This document shows positions 43,434 to 55,369 of a DNA stretch of 64,000 nt, piece by piece (positions within the stretch are counted from its first letter, which is position 1; every line of letters begins with the position of its first letter). This stretch comes from Prosopocoilus inquinatus. Taxonomy: Eukaryota > Arthropoda > Insecta > Coleoptera > Lucanidae. The position numbers and the translations under genes are program-made. The stretch is from the NCBI GenBank assembly GCA_036172665.1, contig CM069872.1:37868101-37932100 (forward strand). Direction: 5' to 3'. The notes under the pieces were generated by a model, which saw only the letters and a program-made list of their open reading frames with translations, did no database searches and was not told the origin of the DNA.

Positions 43434-43580
43434 ATTGTACATATGGCCCACGCGCTTCGGCGTATCTCCTACGCGACTTGTGACCCGGAGCACTCCTTCT
43501 TCAGCTTTCTAGCACGGGAACCAAAAGGACACTCCAGCCTACAATACTGTCACTCTTTCATAACGCAGACACCTGAGCAG
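43434..43580 (+). CDS. Host exon encoding a PTB/PID-like segment
   Basis: The sequence TTTATTCCTTTACAG directly precedes 43434 and GTAGGTAAG follows 43580, good acceptor and donor sites. The exon is 147 bases (49 codons), phase 0 at both ends, GC-richer than its surroundings. It reads IVHMAHALRRISYATCDPEH then FFSFLAREPKG, and ends YCHSFITQTPEQ. The pattern hydrophobic-x-RISY-x-x-x-D-x-x-x-x-x-F-x-F-[IL]-x-R-x-P, followed by x-C-H-x-F, is that of the second half of a phosphotyrosine-binding (PTB/PID) domain, which binds NPxY-type peptides in adaptor proteins. The orthologue is not assigned. Flanking exons must lie beyond long introns. The frame stays open past the donor to 43643, but that part has no domain. 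Confidence 0.65.
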
Positions 43581-44882
43581 GTAGGTAAGAGTTGCTTCTC
43601 GGATGCGCCGAAAACAAATCGAAAGAAACCTTTCGAACGGTAGCGATGAGGGTGATTTATTCGGCTCAAATTATAACCCGACGCGAACCGAAAATGGACT
43701 TCATCTGGCCGTAATTTATAACCGCCATTACGCAGAAAACCGGACGGTACATGTACACACGCGAAAGCCGGAATTTATGTGCGGATAATATTTTCCTGTT
43801 ATTTGGAAAAATCGTCGTTTGAGGACTTTGCGTCCTACGCTTTTTTATGATGATTAAGAAATACTGGGTTTGAGAGAAAACTATAAAAAAATTGGATTTG
43901 GATTATGCTATGAAATCTGTATATACAAACTTTTTGTTAAGTTAAAGAAAAAAGAAACATTATATTGTTATTTTATTAATCCAACCGCCTTTATACGCCT
44001 ATTATCATTAAAAAATTAAAAAAAGTTTTACTTAAACGTTGTTTATTATTTTGTTAGAGATGGCATATTTGATTAAACATCTAAAAAAACAATTCGTAAT
44101 TCAAATTTAAGATTAACCTCGTTTTTCCCGGCGCCCATCCCCCGTATTAAAACATCACCCCTTGATGATGAAATTCCTTCCAAAAAATTACAGCCGGTGA
44201 CGGACAAAACAGAAAAAAAAGAAGGTAGTAATTTATTCTGTCCCATTTCAGTCTGGAAAATAACAGCTTTATTTTTTCGTACCTTTTCATTACGAAACAT
44301 CGTGCGGATTAAATTACATAATTCTAAAAGTTGGAAGGAAGAAAGGTCAGGTAATGTATACGGCTCGAGTTACTACCCCGCCGAAGGAATTCAAGGGGCA
44401 GCTGCCGACCGCAGCCAACCAAAACCGCCCTCGGTACCCTCTCGAAATGCATCGTAATTTTGATGACGGTGGACCTGCGCCACATTTAATTACGTCTTTT
44501 CATTAAAACCCGTCGAAGCAAACAAGATAATGTTTCCCCTTCGGACGCAATCAAGGTTATTTATGTCATTTATTTCGATGGGAACATCATTTAAAACGAG
44601 ATGAAATGAGAAACGGAGAGATTTATTACCTTAAACTTATACACAGCAAAATTGTTCCAAAAAATACAAAAATAAAAAAAACCCAATGAATATCATTCTG
44701 AAAATAAAACAAGCAAATTTTCTGAACAATTTTGGTCTTCACTGTGCAATAAAACGTCAATTTTAATTCCTTTTTTAATTTTTTTTTAGCAAAAAAACGT
44801 CCAAAATAAATTAAGAGATTACTTGCAGTATGTAAATTAAAAACACCAATCTCTTTATTTTTCCTAATCAGGTAAATAAATA
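43581..44882. other. Probable host intron, unassigned
   Basis: After the donor at 43581 the sequence becomes AT-rich. 44320-44530 is GC-richer. Open frames at 43603-43788, 44197-44457 and 44626-44922 have no family features, and the last runs into the next MITE. No second exon could be identified. Confidence 0.35.
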
Positions 44883-45849
44883 CAGGGTGCTGCATTTTGA
44901 AACACAGCGTAGAAAATCCCATGTTGATTCTAAAGGTGCTCGAACATTAGCTTCCCTAATTACTTTACAGCAAAATTCCATGTAGGTTTTTTAAAATACT
45001 CTTCAAGGTGTGTCTGTCTGTGAAGTTTGATTTTTTTTATTTGCTCAAATTCAAGATATTTAAGAAAGATTCAGTACCGAAACTCAATTCATACCAAACT
45101 ATCAGCACGGCCTTGATCAGTAAATGTTAAAATAAATTACTGGAAAAGCTTTTTCTATCGATCTTTTTGAAAAACGATTAGGTTTATTAATTATCTGTCC
45201 AGTTTTCACTACAATTGATCAAGGCTGTGCTAATAGTTTAGTATAAATTGAAAAACCACCACCTATTGCATTATGTTGGTATAAAACATAAGTTCCCTAT
45301 AGAACATTAACAAAATACTAAGTTGGCAAAGTATTTGAAGTTTCATGTCAAAGTAATTTGTGAAATCAGTTTTACTATTAGTTTATTTACATTTATATTC
45401 ATTTCAATAAGCCGTTACAATTAATTACAGTTTGTCTGCAATAAAATTGCTTGCAAACGATAAGGTAAAAACCATGAATCTATTATAATTATTAAATTTA
45501 GAACCAGTGATTTGTTCCGAAGGCATAAGCTTATCGTTTATTTCAAAAAACTTGCCAATATTGTTGCCAAATTTTTAACTAGGACACTGTTACCGGTTGT
45601 ATTTTTCACAAGGCAACGCCGCCAGTGGTCTTTTAATTTGTGAACAAATTATAGTTACAGATTCTGTTTTAAATATCTTGAAACTGAGCGAATGAAAAGT
45701 TATCAAACTTCAGAGAGACGTTCATCTTGAAAAGTACTTTAAAGAACCCAAATGGAATCTTGCTGCAAAATAATTGGGGAACGCAATTTTCGAACACATT
45801 TAAATTAACATGGGATTTCCTATGTTGCCTTTTAAAATGCCGTACCCTG
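44883..45849. mobile_element. 967-bp long-TIR TA-MITE (CAGGGTG type)
   Basis: TA at 44881-44882 and 45850-45851. The ends are CAGGGTGCTGCATTTTGAAA and the complement of CAGGGTACGGCATTTTAAAA. The arms stay recognisable for over 200 bases (AAATCCCATGTTRATT, GAAGTTTGAT and TCAAGATATTTAA blocks). Near the centre is a second inverted pair (45088-45125 against 45208-45250, CTATTAGCACRGCCTTGATC type), perhaps a nested short MITE. Non-coding. Confidence 0.88.
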
Positions 45850-45910
45850 TATAAGCCTTTCTTTATTTATTTGTTATCGCAGTGTACCCTAAAAGTCTAA
45901 TAAGAATGTA

Positions 45911-47363
45911 CACTGCTCAACAAAATTATCGCATCACTCAATATTTATATATTGCAACTATTTCTTCCGTATTCTAATGCTAGCTTCTTTATTGTAAATA
46001 TAAAATAGAATAATAAATAGTAATTTTATTAAAAATAAACAACAAACAACAGCAAGTTTACAAAAGAAAAGTTTACTCGAAAAAAAAACAAGACAAAAGA
46101 AACAGCTAATACCGAGTGTTAGCACCTCTGGCATTAATAACAGCTTGTATTCTTCTCGGTAAACTGTGAAATAAGTTTCTCACTAACTCCTGCGGAAAAT
46201 TGTCCCATTCTTCAGTCAACGCCCTACCAAGTTCTGCAATTGAAGCAGGAGTGACTTCTCTTTGTCTGATTCACCTTCCAAACACATCCCATACATGTTC
46301 GATGATGTTAAGATCTGGACTACAAGCTGGCCAGTCCTTGACTTGGATTCCGGTATCACGAAGATACTGGAGCGAAACCCTAGCTACGTAGGGCCTGGCA
46401 TTATCTTGCATAAGTACAAAGTTATCCCCAATAAATGGGGTAAAGGACAGTACATGTGGTTCTAAAATGTCAACCACATATCTGTTCGCTGTTATTGATC
46501 CCTTATCCACCACTACTAACTCCGTACGCGCGTTCAAAAAAATTCGACCCCATACCATTATTGAACCACTTTCAAAACTTGTAGTTGGAAGAGAACATTA
46601 ATACGTCCATCAGACGATGTTGAGCAAACTCTCGACTCGTCTCTGAAGAGCAGGTTGCTCCAGTCGTTAATAGACCAATTAATGTGTTTTTTTAAGGGGA
46701 AACCTTAACCTAGACACTCGGTGTGTTCTGGTTAACCGGGGTCCAGTAGCAGGCTTCATAGGCCTCAATCCCACTTCCCTCAAACATCTGCTAACGGTTT
46801 GATCACTTATTCTTATTCGTTGTATTTCAGAAAGTTGATTTTGAATATGCCTTGCCGTCACAAAACGTTGACTAAGAGCACTCATTCGAATAAATCTATC
46901 GTCTCTTTCGGAAGCGACCCTCTTTCGGCCTTGTCCTCGTCGGCGTACGTATTCTCCAGTCTCTCTATATCTTCTGGCTGCTCTAGATACGAAAGATTGC
47001 TTTATTCCTAACACCTCAGCCACATATCTGTGACTACGGGTTTCTTGGAAGAGAGTAACAATTCGAACCACTTCTTTAGTGCTTAAATATCTTTGTTGAC
47101 GACGAGAATCCATTATTGACAAAAATTAAATGCACCTTACACAAAAATCAATCAATCGATTAGTGACATAGGAATTAGCTTGAATGGGCTTTGTTACTGA
47201 TTATCTTATGCTTATATGCAAACCATCAACGCCTCCTATATTTTTTTATATTTCCAACAATGAAGATTCAAGATTAAACATCGATCTTATATCAAAAACA
47301 ATTAAATCCGTTCTTTACAAAGATATTTGTATTTTGATGAGGCGATAATTTTGTTGAGCAGTG
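45911..47363 (-). mobile_element. Tc1-like element, 1453 bp
   Basis: TA at 45909-45910 and 47364-47365. The ends CACTGCTCAACAAAATTATC-GC and their exact complement form 22-base inverted repeats. The transposase lies on the minus strand. Perfect ends but a broken gene suggest it was moved by another copy or is only moderately old. Confidence 0.93.
46106..47122 (-). pseudogene. Tc1-family transposase (DD34E), broken
   Basis: The N-terminal frame 46679-47122 holds the bipartite helix-turn-helix DNA-binding region (VVRIVTLFQETRSHRYVAEV, then the GRPR-like GRKRVASERDDRFI linker and LREVGLRPMKPATGPRL). A frameshift in a run of A near 46690 precedes the first Asp block (NLLFRDESRVCSTSSDGR). A second frameshift near 46605 precedes SIMVWGRI. 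Then come MQDNARPYVARV and ACSPDLNIIEHVWD with 34 residues between Asp and Glu. A TGA at about 46268 interrupts before the C-terminal NPxEL-like and RRIQAVINARGANTRY ending. All catalytic acids are preserved. Confidence 0.93.
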
Positions 47364-47365
47364 TA

Positions 47366-48835
47366 TATGTATGAAACTCAATTTTGACAATGAATGTCAC
47401 TTTGAATTTTAAGGTTACTCCGAAAATCTTGGAATGTTGCATGTTTTCTTTTCATCACGAGATGTATTCACGTACTAATTCACATAATTGACAACACCGC
47501 TTGATCAATCTTATTTGACTTATACTTTGATGTTCATTATAGGAGTTTTCATTTAAAATGATAATCGACATACTATGATTTATACCAAAACTTTGACATT
47601 TAATGACGTTCAAAATTTACTGCTTGCTACTGTACTATACATATAATCAAAATATAATATAATATATAAATATAAATATAATCCTAAAAACCCAAAAATG
47701 TTTAAAAATTAATTAATTTAATTAACCACCGTCCAGATTTTACTCTTGACATTCTTGGGGTAAAAAACATGGCGCAATTGTAGTTTTCCAACACCAGTAA
47801 TCTCTGATAAAGAAGGGACCATTAAAAAAGTTAATTTTCCCGTTGTACGTAGTGCATAATAATTGTTCGCATATTCATATCTCCCTTAACGTGTGTTCGG
47901 AGCGGTAGTTTACATAAAATTTCGCTAAATAGATGCGGGTTGCGAACGAGATACTAACAGTTGCATGTTTTATTGCCAACACAATCGAGATTAACCTAGG
48001 CGCGACGAAAATAAAAAAGTGTAATGACTGTAATTTCTGAGCGCAAACGTCGGCGGAGGAATTAATTCGCTTTATTGTTAACGTACCGTCAACACGTTCG
48101 TTGATACTTTTGTGAGTTATTCATATAGTTGAAGATTGTTTGTTAATTAATCATTAGCAGCACTTTATATTTTTTGTCGTCTTGCATTGTTCTTATTCAT
48201 ACATAAACTTTTGTATTCGCAAATTATCTTATTAAAAATAAATTATTACCAGACCTAGGCGATCCCTAGGGGGAAGATCTCGTTAAATTTGCAGGAACTA
48301 CTAATATGCTGAAGCGGTCATAGTCATAAAAAGTACGAATATTTAACGTTTATCCGCCGTAAAATCAAAACAATAAACCAATCAAAGCCCGAGAAGCTTA
48401 TACTGGTTTTTACCAAATATCCTACGAAAAGCCTAGCTTTAATTATTATCTACCTACAAGTTGGCCATAAATTACTTAAAAATAAATAAAATGGAGTCAC
48501 TAAGATGAATAACCACTAACGTATTGCAAATTATTATAAAATGTAATTTGTGACGAAATTATTTATTTAAAAAATATATGCACAAAACATAATTAGCTCT
48601 TCAGTGGTAGAATTAAACATTGACCTTTAATTTAATAATCAGAAATATTAAATTAAAAGGATTAAATACAAAATGAAATTATCTTAATTCTTTGTATAAT
48701 GTAATTGATTCAAATGAATCTTTTTTTTTATAAACTTTGTTAAATTAATCATTTATTTATTATAAACTTTGTTCGTCAATAAATTTGGAATAAGGAGGCA
48801 ATGGCGGAATAAATAATTTGATTATTTTCAGTGAC
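47366..48835. other. Unassigned AT-rich stretch
   Basis: No gene or clear repeat boundary. 47640-47690 is (ATATAA)n low complexity. CTAGGCGATCCCTAGG near 48256 is a local palindrome. Confidence 0.35.
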
Positions 48836-49005
48836 CGGTACAATCTAATAAAATTAACTACCTTATAATTACTAAATAAATGATAACAACTTTCTAATAA
48901 TTTCGTTTAAAGTCTTTATTAGAGACTTGAATAAAATAGAATTTATTCGAAAGTTGTTCACTTAGTAATTATTCGGTAGTTAATTTTATTTGATAGTGTC
49001 CATCA
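48836..49005. mobile_element. Palindromic MITE
   Basis: AATCTAATAAAATTAACTACC near 48842 is inverted relative to the complement of about 48970-49000 (TATCAAATAAAATTAACTACC). The arms continue through AATTACTAA and ACAACTTTC to near the centre, about 65 bases each. The target duplication was not resolved. Confidence 0.65.
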
Positions 49006-49594
49006 CTAATTACTTTAATGTGCTTTATTTTTTAATTATTTATCAGCATTTCACTTTCAAATACATGACATTATTTTTATTAGCGTGATTATTACGTTTA
49101 CCTTTATTATTATTACTTTTACCTTCATTTTGCTGCCAATCGATGATTTGTTAAGTTTCTGTTCTTTTCTAATGATTACGTTATCTTTATTTTGATTTTT
49201 GTATTAAGGCTAGGTCAAGCTATGCTCGCACAGACTAGTCCTATGGACGTCGTGGCCTCTTAATCATTATTATAATTACTTACCCTACTTTTACTTATTT
49301 CTCCCTTCTTTTTTTTTCTCTCATTTAAACTATATTTTTACTTTGTTTTTCTTATTTTTTGCGTTATAGAGATAGTACTTGACTCTTCGTTTATATTCTT
49401 AAACAGCTTTTAAGTTTATTCTAAGTTTATTTATCCATTTGTTATTTTAACAGTTCTGATCATTCCTTTTACCCAGTTTCGTTTTCTTTGTTATCTACTC
49501 CTAAGTTAAATTTCACTTTCCTTTTGTTATTACAATAGTTTCGATTACTCACCACTTTTGCCCTAGTTTATTTTTTCTTCATTAAAAAAAAAAC
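49006..49594. other. Unassigned, LINE-3'-UTR-like composition
   Basis: Pyrimidine-rich on the plus strand with long T runs and no coding. The composition resembles the 3' regions of the Jockey relics at 2550-2770 and 52170-52530, so it may be a LINE tail, but no tail repeat closes it before 49595. Confidence 0.3.
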
Positions 49595-49893
49595 TTATTG
49601 CAAATCGTTTTTGATTGCAGTGAAAACCACGAATAGCCTCAGTACAGCTGTTTCAGCCCTGTTTCTGCTGACGAAACCCCAAGCAGGGCTGAAACAGCTG
49701 TACAGAGGCTGCTCGAGGTTTTCACTGCAATCAAAAACGATTTGCAACAAAATTTTTAAAACTTTCATTATGCTTTGATAGTAAGCATGGCCACCTTGCA
49801 TGGAGGAGTTATTATGTAGCAAACCCGCTTCAATTTGTCTATTCTTCTGCAATGTCGGGTCAGAAAGCGATCGTAGGATGTCGTCTTATCTGT
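49595..49893. repeat. Snap-back ~316-base repeat, partial copy 3
   Basis: 49597-49664 and 49681-49745 form a hairpin with only a short loop; both carry CGTTTTTGATTGCAGTGAAA and its inverse. It is followed by the forward unit through AAGCATGG, CGCTTCAATTTGTCTAT and AAGCGATCGTAGGATGTCG to 49893. It matches copies 1 and 2 but lacks their left terminus (TTAGAAAAATTTTG). No flanking duplication was found. Confidence 0.75.
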
Positions 49894-51104
49894 TCTGTTC
49901 AATTTTAACTAGCGCCAGTTAAAGTTTGTTGTTTTAGTTTTTGTACATCGTATCTGCTTCTAGATAAATAAATAAAAATTACATTGTCAGGAGTCATGAT
50001 ATAAAAGCGCTTCCAATTAAGAAAAACTCAGGTAAAGCAAAATTTAAAAAACTATCGCGGTATTAAATTTTCATTCATTTCGTTTCATTAAATATTCTAA
50101 AATTGGTTGCTGTAAAAAATTGTCTTTTTTAAAAGTTCTTACTTGTCCAAATTTAAAAAACGATTAAATTTTTTTACTTTTTTAAATTGCCGACTTTAAA
50201 TAAAAACTGACCTAAATTTATTTAAAAATTTGTTTCTTGATTTATTTAATGGGATTCATTTAAATCTTAATCAGTTCCTTATATAAATAAGCCTTCGTCG
50301 CGCCAAACATTCATAAGAAATTGCGTCAAACAATAAATAAATAAATAAATAATACTTGTTTTATTTAAATGAATAAAATATCATTTTTGTCTACGTGATA
50401 ATAAAAATATAATGTAACTGGTTATTATTATTTATTATTATTTAATGTAATAAATAATGAATGAATGAATGAGGGAGGTCTTTAGTTTCTTAATTAAAAA
50501 AAAAACATTTTTATATTTCATGGCCATAAAAATAACATATTTAATTAAAAGCAAATTTGCAAGAAATAAGTAATTTAAAAGTAAGTCACAAAATTTAGTA
50601 TTTCATGTTTTCAGTGCTTAGATTTCTTTAGTTAAAAAAAAGAATATTTTTTTTAATAAATAAATTAAAGGTGCATGTGATTTCTATTACTGGAGAGCTA
50701 ATTTTATGTTCTTAGCAAATATTTTTATTTAAATAAGTAGTATCGTTCCTAATTACGCTAGCACAATAACTTGCGTTATACGTTAACTGTTATTTGCAAA
50801 AATTCTTTGACTTGATTTACTTCATTATTCAATTCTACTTATTTAAGTAAATTAATTAAATTGTGTGGCTCAACTAACCTATTAAATTGTTAAACTTGAT
50901 TTGTTGAAGTGTTTGTTTAATTTATTTAATGTACAAATATTTTAAAAATTAGTTGATCGAATTAACTAATTTCCCCCTCCCCCCAGCAAAAAGTTTTGAT
51001 TAATTTTGATGGTTTCAATTTGATTTCAATTTTATTATATTTATCGTAAAATAAATAAATTAAAATTTGTTTTAAAAAAAAATGCAAAACATCCCCTCGT
51101 ATAT
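49894..51104. other. Unassigned, very AT-rich
   Basis: Long AT-rich run with (TAAA)n and (AATG)n microsatellites (50325-50355, 50455-50475) and many TTTAAA/ATTTAAAT words. No gene, no resolved element. Confidence 0.4.
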
Positions 51105-51420
51105 CCCAAGCTACTGTTCCTATACCACGTCATCCCGATATCTCGGGATGACCACCCATCCCGATATCTCGGGATGACCCACCCACCTACACGAAGACTC
51201 TAAAGTCTTCCTTTATTCGGTATCGTGGTATGTGTGTGGAACAGAGGTAGAAGGCCAAATGAATGTTTTGGCTATTATGAGCTCTGAACCTCGAAGTTGG
51301 GAGTTAAGTGTGAACACTATAGAAGTCTATGCGCACTCGACCCCCGTTACACCGCTCTCCCTACTAAGAAGCTAATAACCGGAATAGATCTTCCACCAAC
51401 GCGTATATATGCAACCCCAA
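51105..51420. other. GC-rich island with duplicated palindrome
   Basis: The 20-base palindrome CATCCCGATATCTCGGGATG occurs twice, 26 bases apart (51128 and 51154), each followed by ACC. Downstream are AAGACTCTAAAGTCTTCC (another inverted unit) and a GTATATATGCAACC TATA-like box near 51410. The abrupt composition change from the AT-rich neighbour suggests an inserted piece, possibly an LTR or promoter region, but no ends were identified. Confidence 0.4.
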
Positions 51421-52169
51421 CAACCTTGTTCTTGTGAGAATTTTATTCGCGAAACTCGATTAAAAACAAATTTGTAATTAAATTAATCTAAAATCCATCT
51501 GTACAGATCGATCATATCACGATCGTAATATCGAAAAACAAATTCACCAAGTAATTTCAATAAACCGTGTTCATGTTAAAATAGGTTTTTGTAGTTGCTA
51601 GGATTCGAGCGCGTGCAAACATCAGGAAAATTTTTTGTCGGTGACGCAAAGAAATATTCCGTCGTCTTAAATAAAAATATTCTCGCATTTAAAACAGCCG
51701 GTGTTTTTCATTTCATGAATTACGAAACCACATAGCGCTTATCGTAGTGGTAAGTTATATTATAAATGAGACTTTTTATAATTATAAATCACTCAACAAA
51801 AAACGTATCTGCCTGCATTGTGTGTGAGCAAATAAAAAAAATCTAATTTAACTTGCTCTTGTGAAGCGAAGTCTACGTGGCCGAGTTTTACATTTTTTAT
51901 TCCAAACTATGTAAAGCACTCCTGCGCGTACATCTAATTTAATTAATTACCTTCTTGTGTTTGAAAATGTAAACTGCAATATTCTCGGAAATTCATAATC
52001 TCGTCCGTCCGACGTTAAATTAATATTTTCATTTCCCTTAAAGGCCCAGCGCATACTTCGCGACGAGCCTCAGCGCACAGAGATTTAAATGTGCATATAA
52101 AATCTCCTTTTCATGCATTCTTTATCGACTAAGTGTATATTATAAAATACATGAGGAGTGCTATCATTG
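51421..52169. other. Unassigned, no gene seen
   Basis: Mixed composition, no open frame of note, no resolved repeat. Confidence 0.35.
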
Positions 52170-52530
52170 AGTTTGAATTCTATTCTCTTCTTTCTTTTCT
52201 TACTTTTCTTCCTTCTCTTCTTCTCTTTTTTTCCCTTATTATTATTTTCCTTCCTTCTTTCATCTTCTCTAAATTCATCCCTACTATTCACTATCCTCGT
52301 TACTTAGCTATGTTCATTCCTATCTTAGTCTAGCTTAGTACTTAGGTCCGTAGTATAGGCATACTATCTAATATTATCTTTTATTTAGACAGGGTTAAGT
52401 TGAAAAGGAGACTAGTAAGATTACTTACAACGTCTGAACTTCGCCCTGTGATTGTGACATTTATGTTAAACTTGATACAGTCTGTGTATGCTGTTCACAA
52501 TAAACACATTATTATTATTATTATTATAAA
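52170..52530 (+). mobile_element. 5'-truncated LINE 3' end
   Basis: A pyrimidine-rich segment is followed by AGCTTAGTACTTAGGTCCGT, a mixed region and AATAAACACATTATTATTATTATTATTA, an (ATT)n tail like those closing the Jockey relics at 2770 and 20745. No coding part remains. The opposing frames at 52085-52333 come from the biased strand composition. Confidence 0.55.
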
Positions 52531-53344
52531 ACTTCGCTGTCTACGATGTCCATTTTCGTGCAGGGAAATTAAAGTGAAATTTGTATATTGGCAGATTATA
52601 AAGATATAAAAAGTAATTGAGAATCGTTTTAGGTTTGTGGCACATTTTAAAGAAATTTCAATTGTCAGTTTTTAGCATTCTACTTTTTTTATCTGCAGTG
52701 TTAGGTCCTAAGTCGTAGACCTGTCAGGACCTCGACAGCGGGAGTGTATTTTTGTATGTGTAAGGTGTTCCAAGGCTTTGTTACTTCCAAACCTTCTCGC
52801 CGTTGAAAGGGTAGTAGTGTTGAATTGTATTCCCAAAACTGAAAGGTACCTGAGTGAGTAAAACCACCCCTGAGAATTTGGTCATTGAAATAATTACAGG
52901 AAACTTTAAAGTCGTTTCTCCTCCGGGTTAACTTGGAAAGAAAATAAAACAGGAAATTCTTCATAATACAGCTAATTACCCCTACGCTACTGTACCATCT
53001 CATGTTTTGCTTAACGTGTGGTTATCGATGATTTCACGTACAAATGATAAGTTCTACCTATGTCCCTACAACCCTGAAAACTTCGCGACGCACAGTGGTC
53101 GAAATGCTTAATCTGGCTGTGCAAAAATATAAAAGTAAACAGTACCGATTTAAAAAATTTGATGTTTTTTTTTGTGTAATATACTTTGGTAGTTACTAAG
53201 ACGACATCATAAAATTTGTAGTTGTTTAAGTAACTTTAGATTGGGACTTTCAAACCCAAATACACAAAACAGTAAACGAAACGCTCATGTTCGTTTTTTC
53301 TTAAGCCTGAAAGTTTGCGCCTTGTTTTTAAGATTCTATTGGGA
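52531..53344. other. Unassigned, no gene seen
   Basis: The 100-codon minus-strand frame at 52701-53003 shows no family features. Nothing else noted. Confidence 0.35.
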
Positions 53345-53905
53345 CTTGAGTTTTCCAGAACTGTGGATAATTCTCCTACAGTAATATGAACATTTTATGT
53401 TAACTAACACGCTGTTGAAGTTTATTATGTAGTAATCACTCATATCCGCTGATATTCGAGTTGATCTATTTATGTACAACCACAACAAATATTTGTATTT
53501 AATTAATAAGAAAGTATGTGCAAACATACAGTGTGAATAAAAAGTAAGGAAAATTAATGCGATGATAGAGCCGCTATTATAGGTTTTACAAAACAAATGT
53601 TTTAAATAAAAGTTAAATGGCTACTTATTTGCCACAAACTGGCGTTTCTCATTTTTCTTGTGACGTCATAATCTTGAACTGTGATGTCATAATCTGGAAC
53701 TGTGACGTCATTCATGATTTTGTAAACTCGAAAATGCCGAAAATGGATATGAGTGGTTACTATGTAACAGACTTCAACAGCGTGCCGGTTGATTTAAAAG
53801 AAGAATTCAAATTTAACATCATATCTTCAATGTTCATATTACCTGTAGAGGAAAGCTTTGGAAAACAGCAATTGCAACAAAATCTTAAAAATAACACATT
53901 TTTAG
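53345..53905. repeat. Inverted arms encoding related peptides, with CRE-like triplet
   Basis: 53356-53460 on the minus strand encodes ADMSDYYIINFNSVLVNIK. 53745-53850 on the plus strand encodes MDMSGYYVTDFNSVPVDLKE. The two segments face each other as inverted repeats, with the peptide pattern better conserved than chance would give. 53658-53717 is a three-fold repeat of about 21 bases, each beginning TGTGAYGTCA, with the CRE-like TGACGTCA in two. The plus-strand frame of 97 codons (53617-53910) spans both. The family is unknown; it could be a transposon-encoded protein that was duplicated and inverted. Confidence 0.45.
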
Positions 53906-54921
53906 GCTAAGAATTTCGTCTATTGCTTTTTACTTCTGCATTTAAAAGCCCTGTCCTTAGTTACTCAAATAACTAGAATTTTTTTCTTCGAATCCATCTG
54001 GAATGAGGTAAATTGAATCTGATAGTGAAAATGGATAAATTTTATTTTATTTAAAAACTATTTTTCAAATCGTTAAAATAAAGAAACTCTTGTGCATTGA
54101 ATTTTGCATAGCTAGATTAGGCGTTACGACCACAGTGCGACGTGGTGGATTGCCAAATAGCGTGACAATATTGACTTCAATATTTGAAATGGCAAGGTGG
54201 CTTGAGTAATGCATCATTTTAAAGGAATTTTAACTCTATATCAAATGACATGATGAGTTTTCAGTTCCCACAATTTGCTTTTAAGCATGTGACTCTATCT
54301 CTAAAATTTATTAATGTTGTGGTAAGTATAAAATGGTTCATTATAATGTCTTTGATGTTTTCATCAGTTGAATTTTCTGTATGAAGTTGCAAAACATCCT
54401 GTATTTTTGTAAATAACGCTATACACAGAAAAGTTTGATGAATTTAAACTTCGACATGATAATCGTTATGTGTACAGTTGCAGAAACATAAAGCGGAACA
54501 AGTCTTATAACGATTCTTTTTATTATTTCGATAGTGAGAAGTTTCTTTGGCGAGGAATGTTTCCCTTATAATTAATTTACTAATGTCAGAAATAATTTTG
54601 TGTTATAAATTCTTAAGTATGTATCGTTATTTTAACGAAAATGTGAAAGAAAATTTTCGACCAGTGGAACAAATGGAGTTAGTGAAGCCTGCAGAAATAT
54701 GGGACAGTCTGGATATGGAATATAAATCAGAAATCTAATTCAATCAACGTCCGGACATTTACATTCAATAATTCGATCAAAAGGCCGCGTGACCAAATAT
54801 TAAGGACCGTTATTTTGTTTCGTTTTGTGTAACAATAATTGTAAGATAACTATAATTTGTATGCAGTATATATTCATTATAAATTTTAATATATACAGAA
54901 TAATGATGACTTTTTTTAATG
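53906..54921. other. Unassigned, no gene seen
   Basis: AT-rich. A 63-codon frame at 54547-54738 (with FNENVKENFRPVEQMELVKP) has reasonable composition but no recognised family and no splice context. Confidence 0.35.
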
Positions 54922-55216
54922 CGAAGGTTGATAAGTTGCCATAGTTATCAAAATTTAGTTTTTGGTTTAAAGTTTTATTGCCCGATTTCTTCACCTCCTG
55001 ATAAATTTATCTGCCAGGTCTTATCCTTGGAAACCATAATAGGATGGAGGATAATAGTTTCCAAGGATATTACCTGGCAGATAAATTTATCAAGAGGTGA
55101 AGAAATCGGGCATAAACCAGAGATTCCCTACCTTTTCGAAGGTTGATAAGTTGCCATGGTTACCAAAATTAAATTTTTTGGTTTAAAGGTTTAAAGCAGA
55201 GATTCCCTATCTATTC
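54922..55216. repeat. 80-base tandem duplication, one copy holding a MITE
   Basis: CGAAGGTTGATAAGTTGCCA starts both 54922 and 55136, followed in each by GGTTTAAAG and AGAGATTCCCTA. In the first copy a 135-base palindrome (54978-55112) interrupts the unit: TTGCCCGATTTCTTCACCTC is inverted to GAGGTGAAGAAATCGGGCA, and the arms of about 60 bases continue through CAGATAAATTTATC and CTTGGAAAC. TA flanks the palindrome. The MITE therefore inserted after the duplication, or was lost from one copy. Confidence 0.78.
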
Positions 55217-55369
55217 CTTAGAATAAAGGGTTTCCATCGGTCCCCTCCCTCCCCCATTTGAAGCTTGATTTATTTACAGGTGCAATCTACGAACTTTTTT
55301 TTGAATTTTAGAACCTTGTTTAATTTTCCTGTATGCGAATTAAAAACATACGTTTTGTTTTGAAGATGA

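Noticed and set aside
52085..52333. Lys/Arg/Glu-rich minus-strand protein and hydrophobic plus-strand protein
   Set aside because: Both result from a pyrimidine-rich LINE 3' region. Low complexity, no start or splice context.
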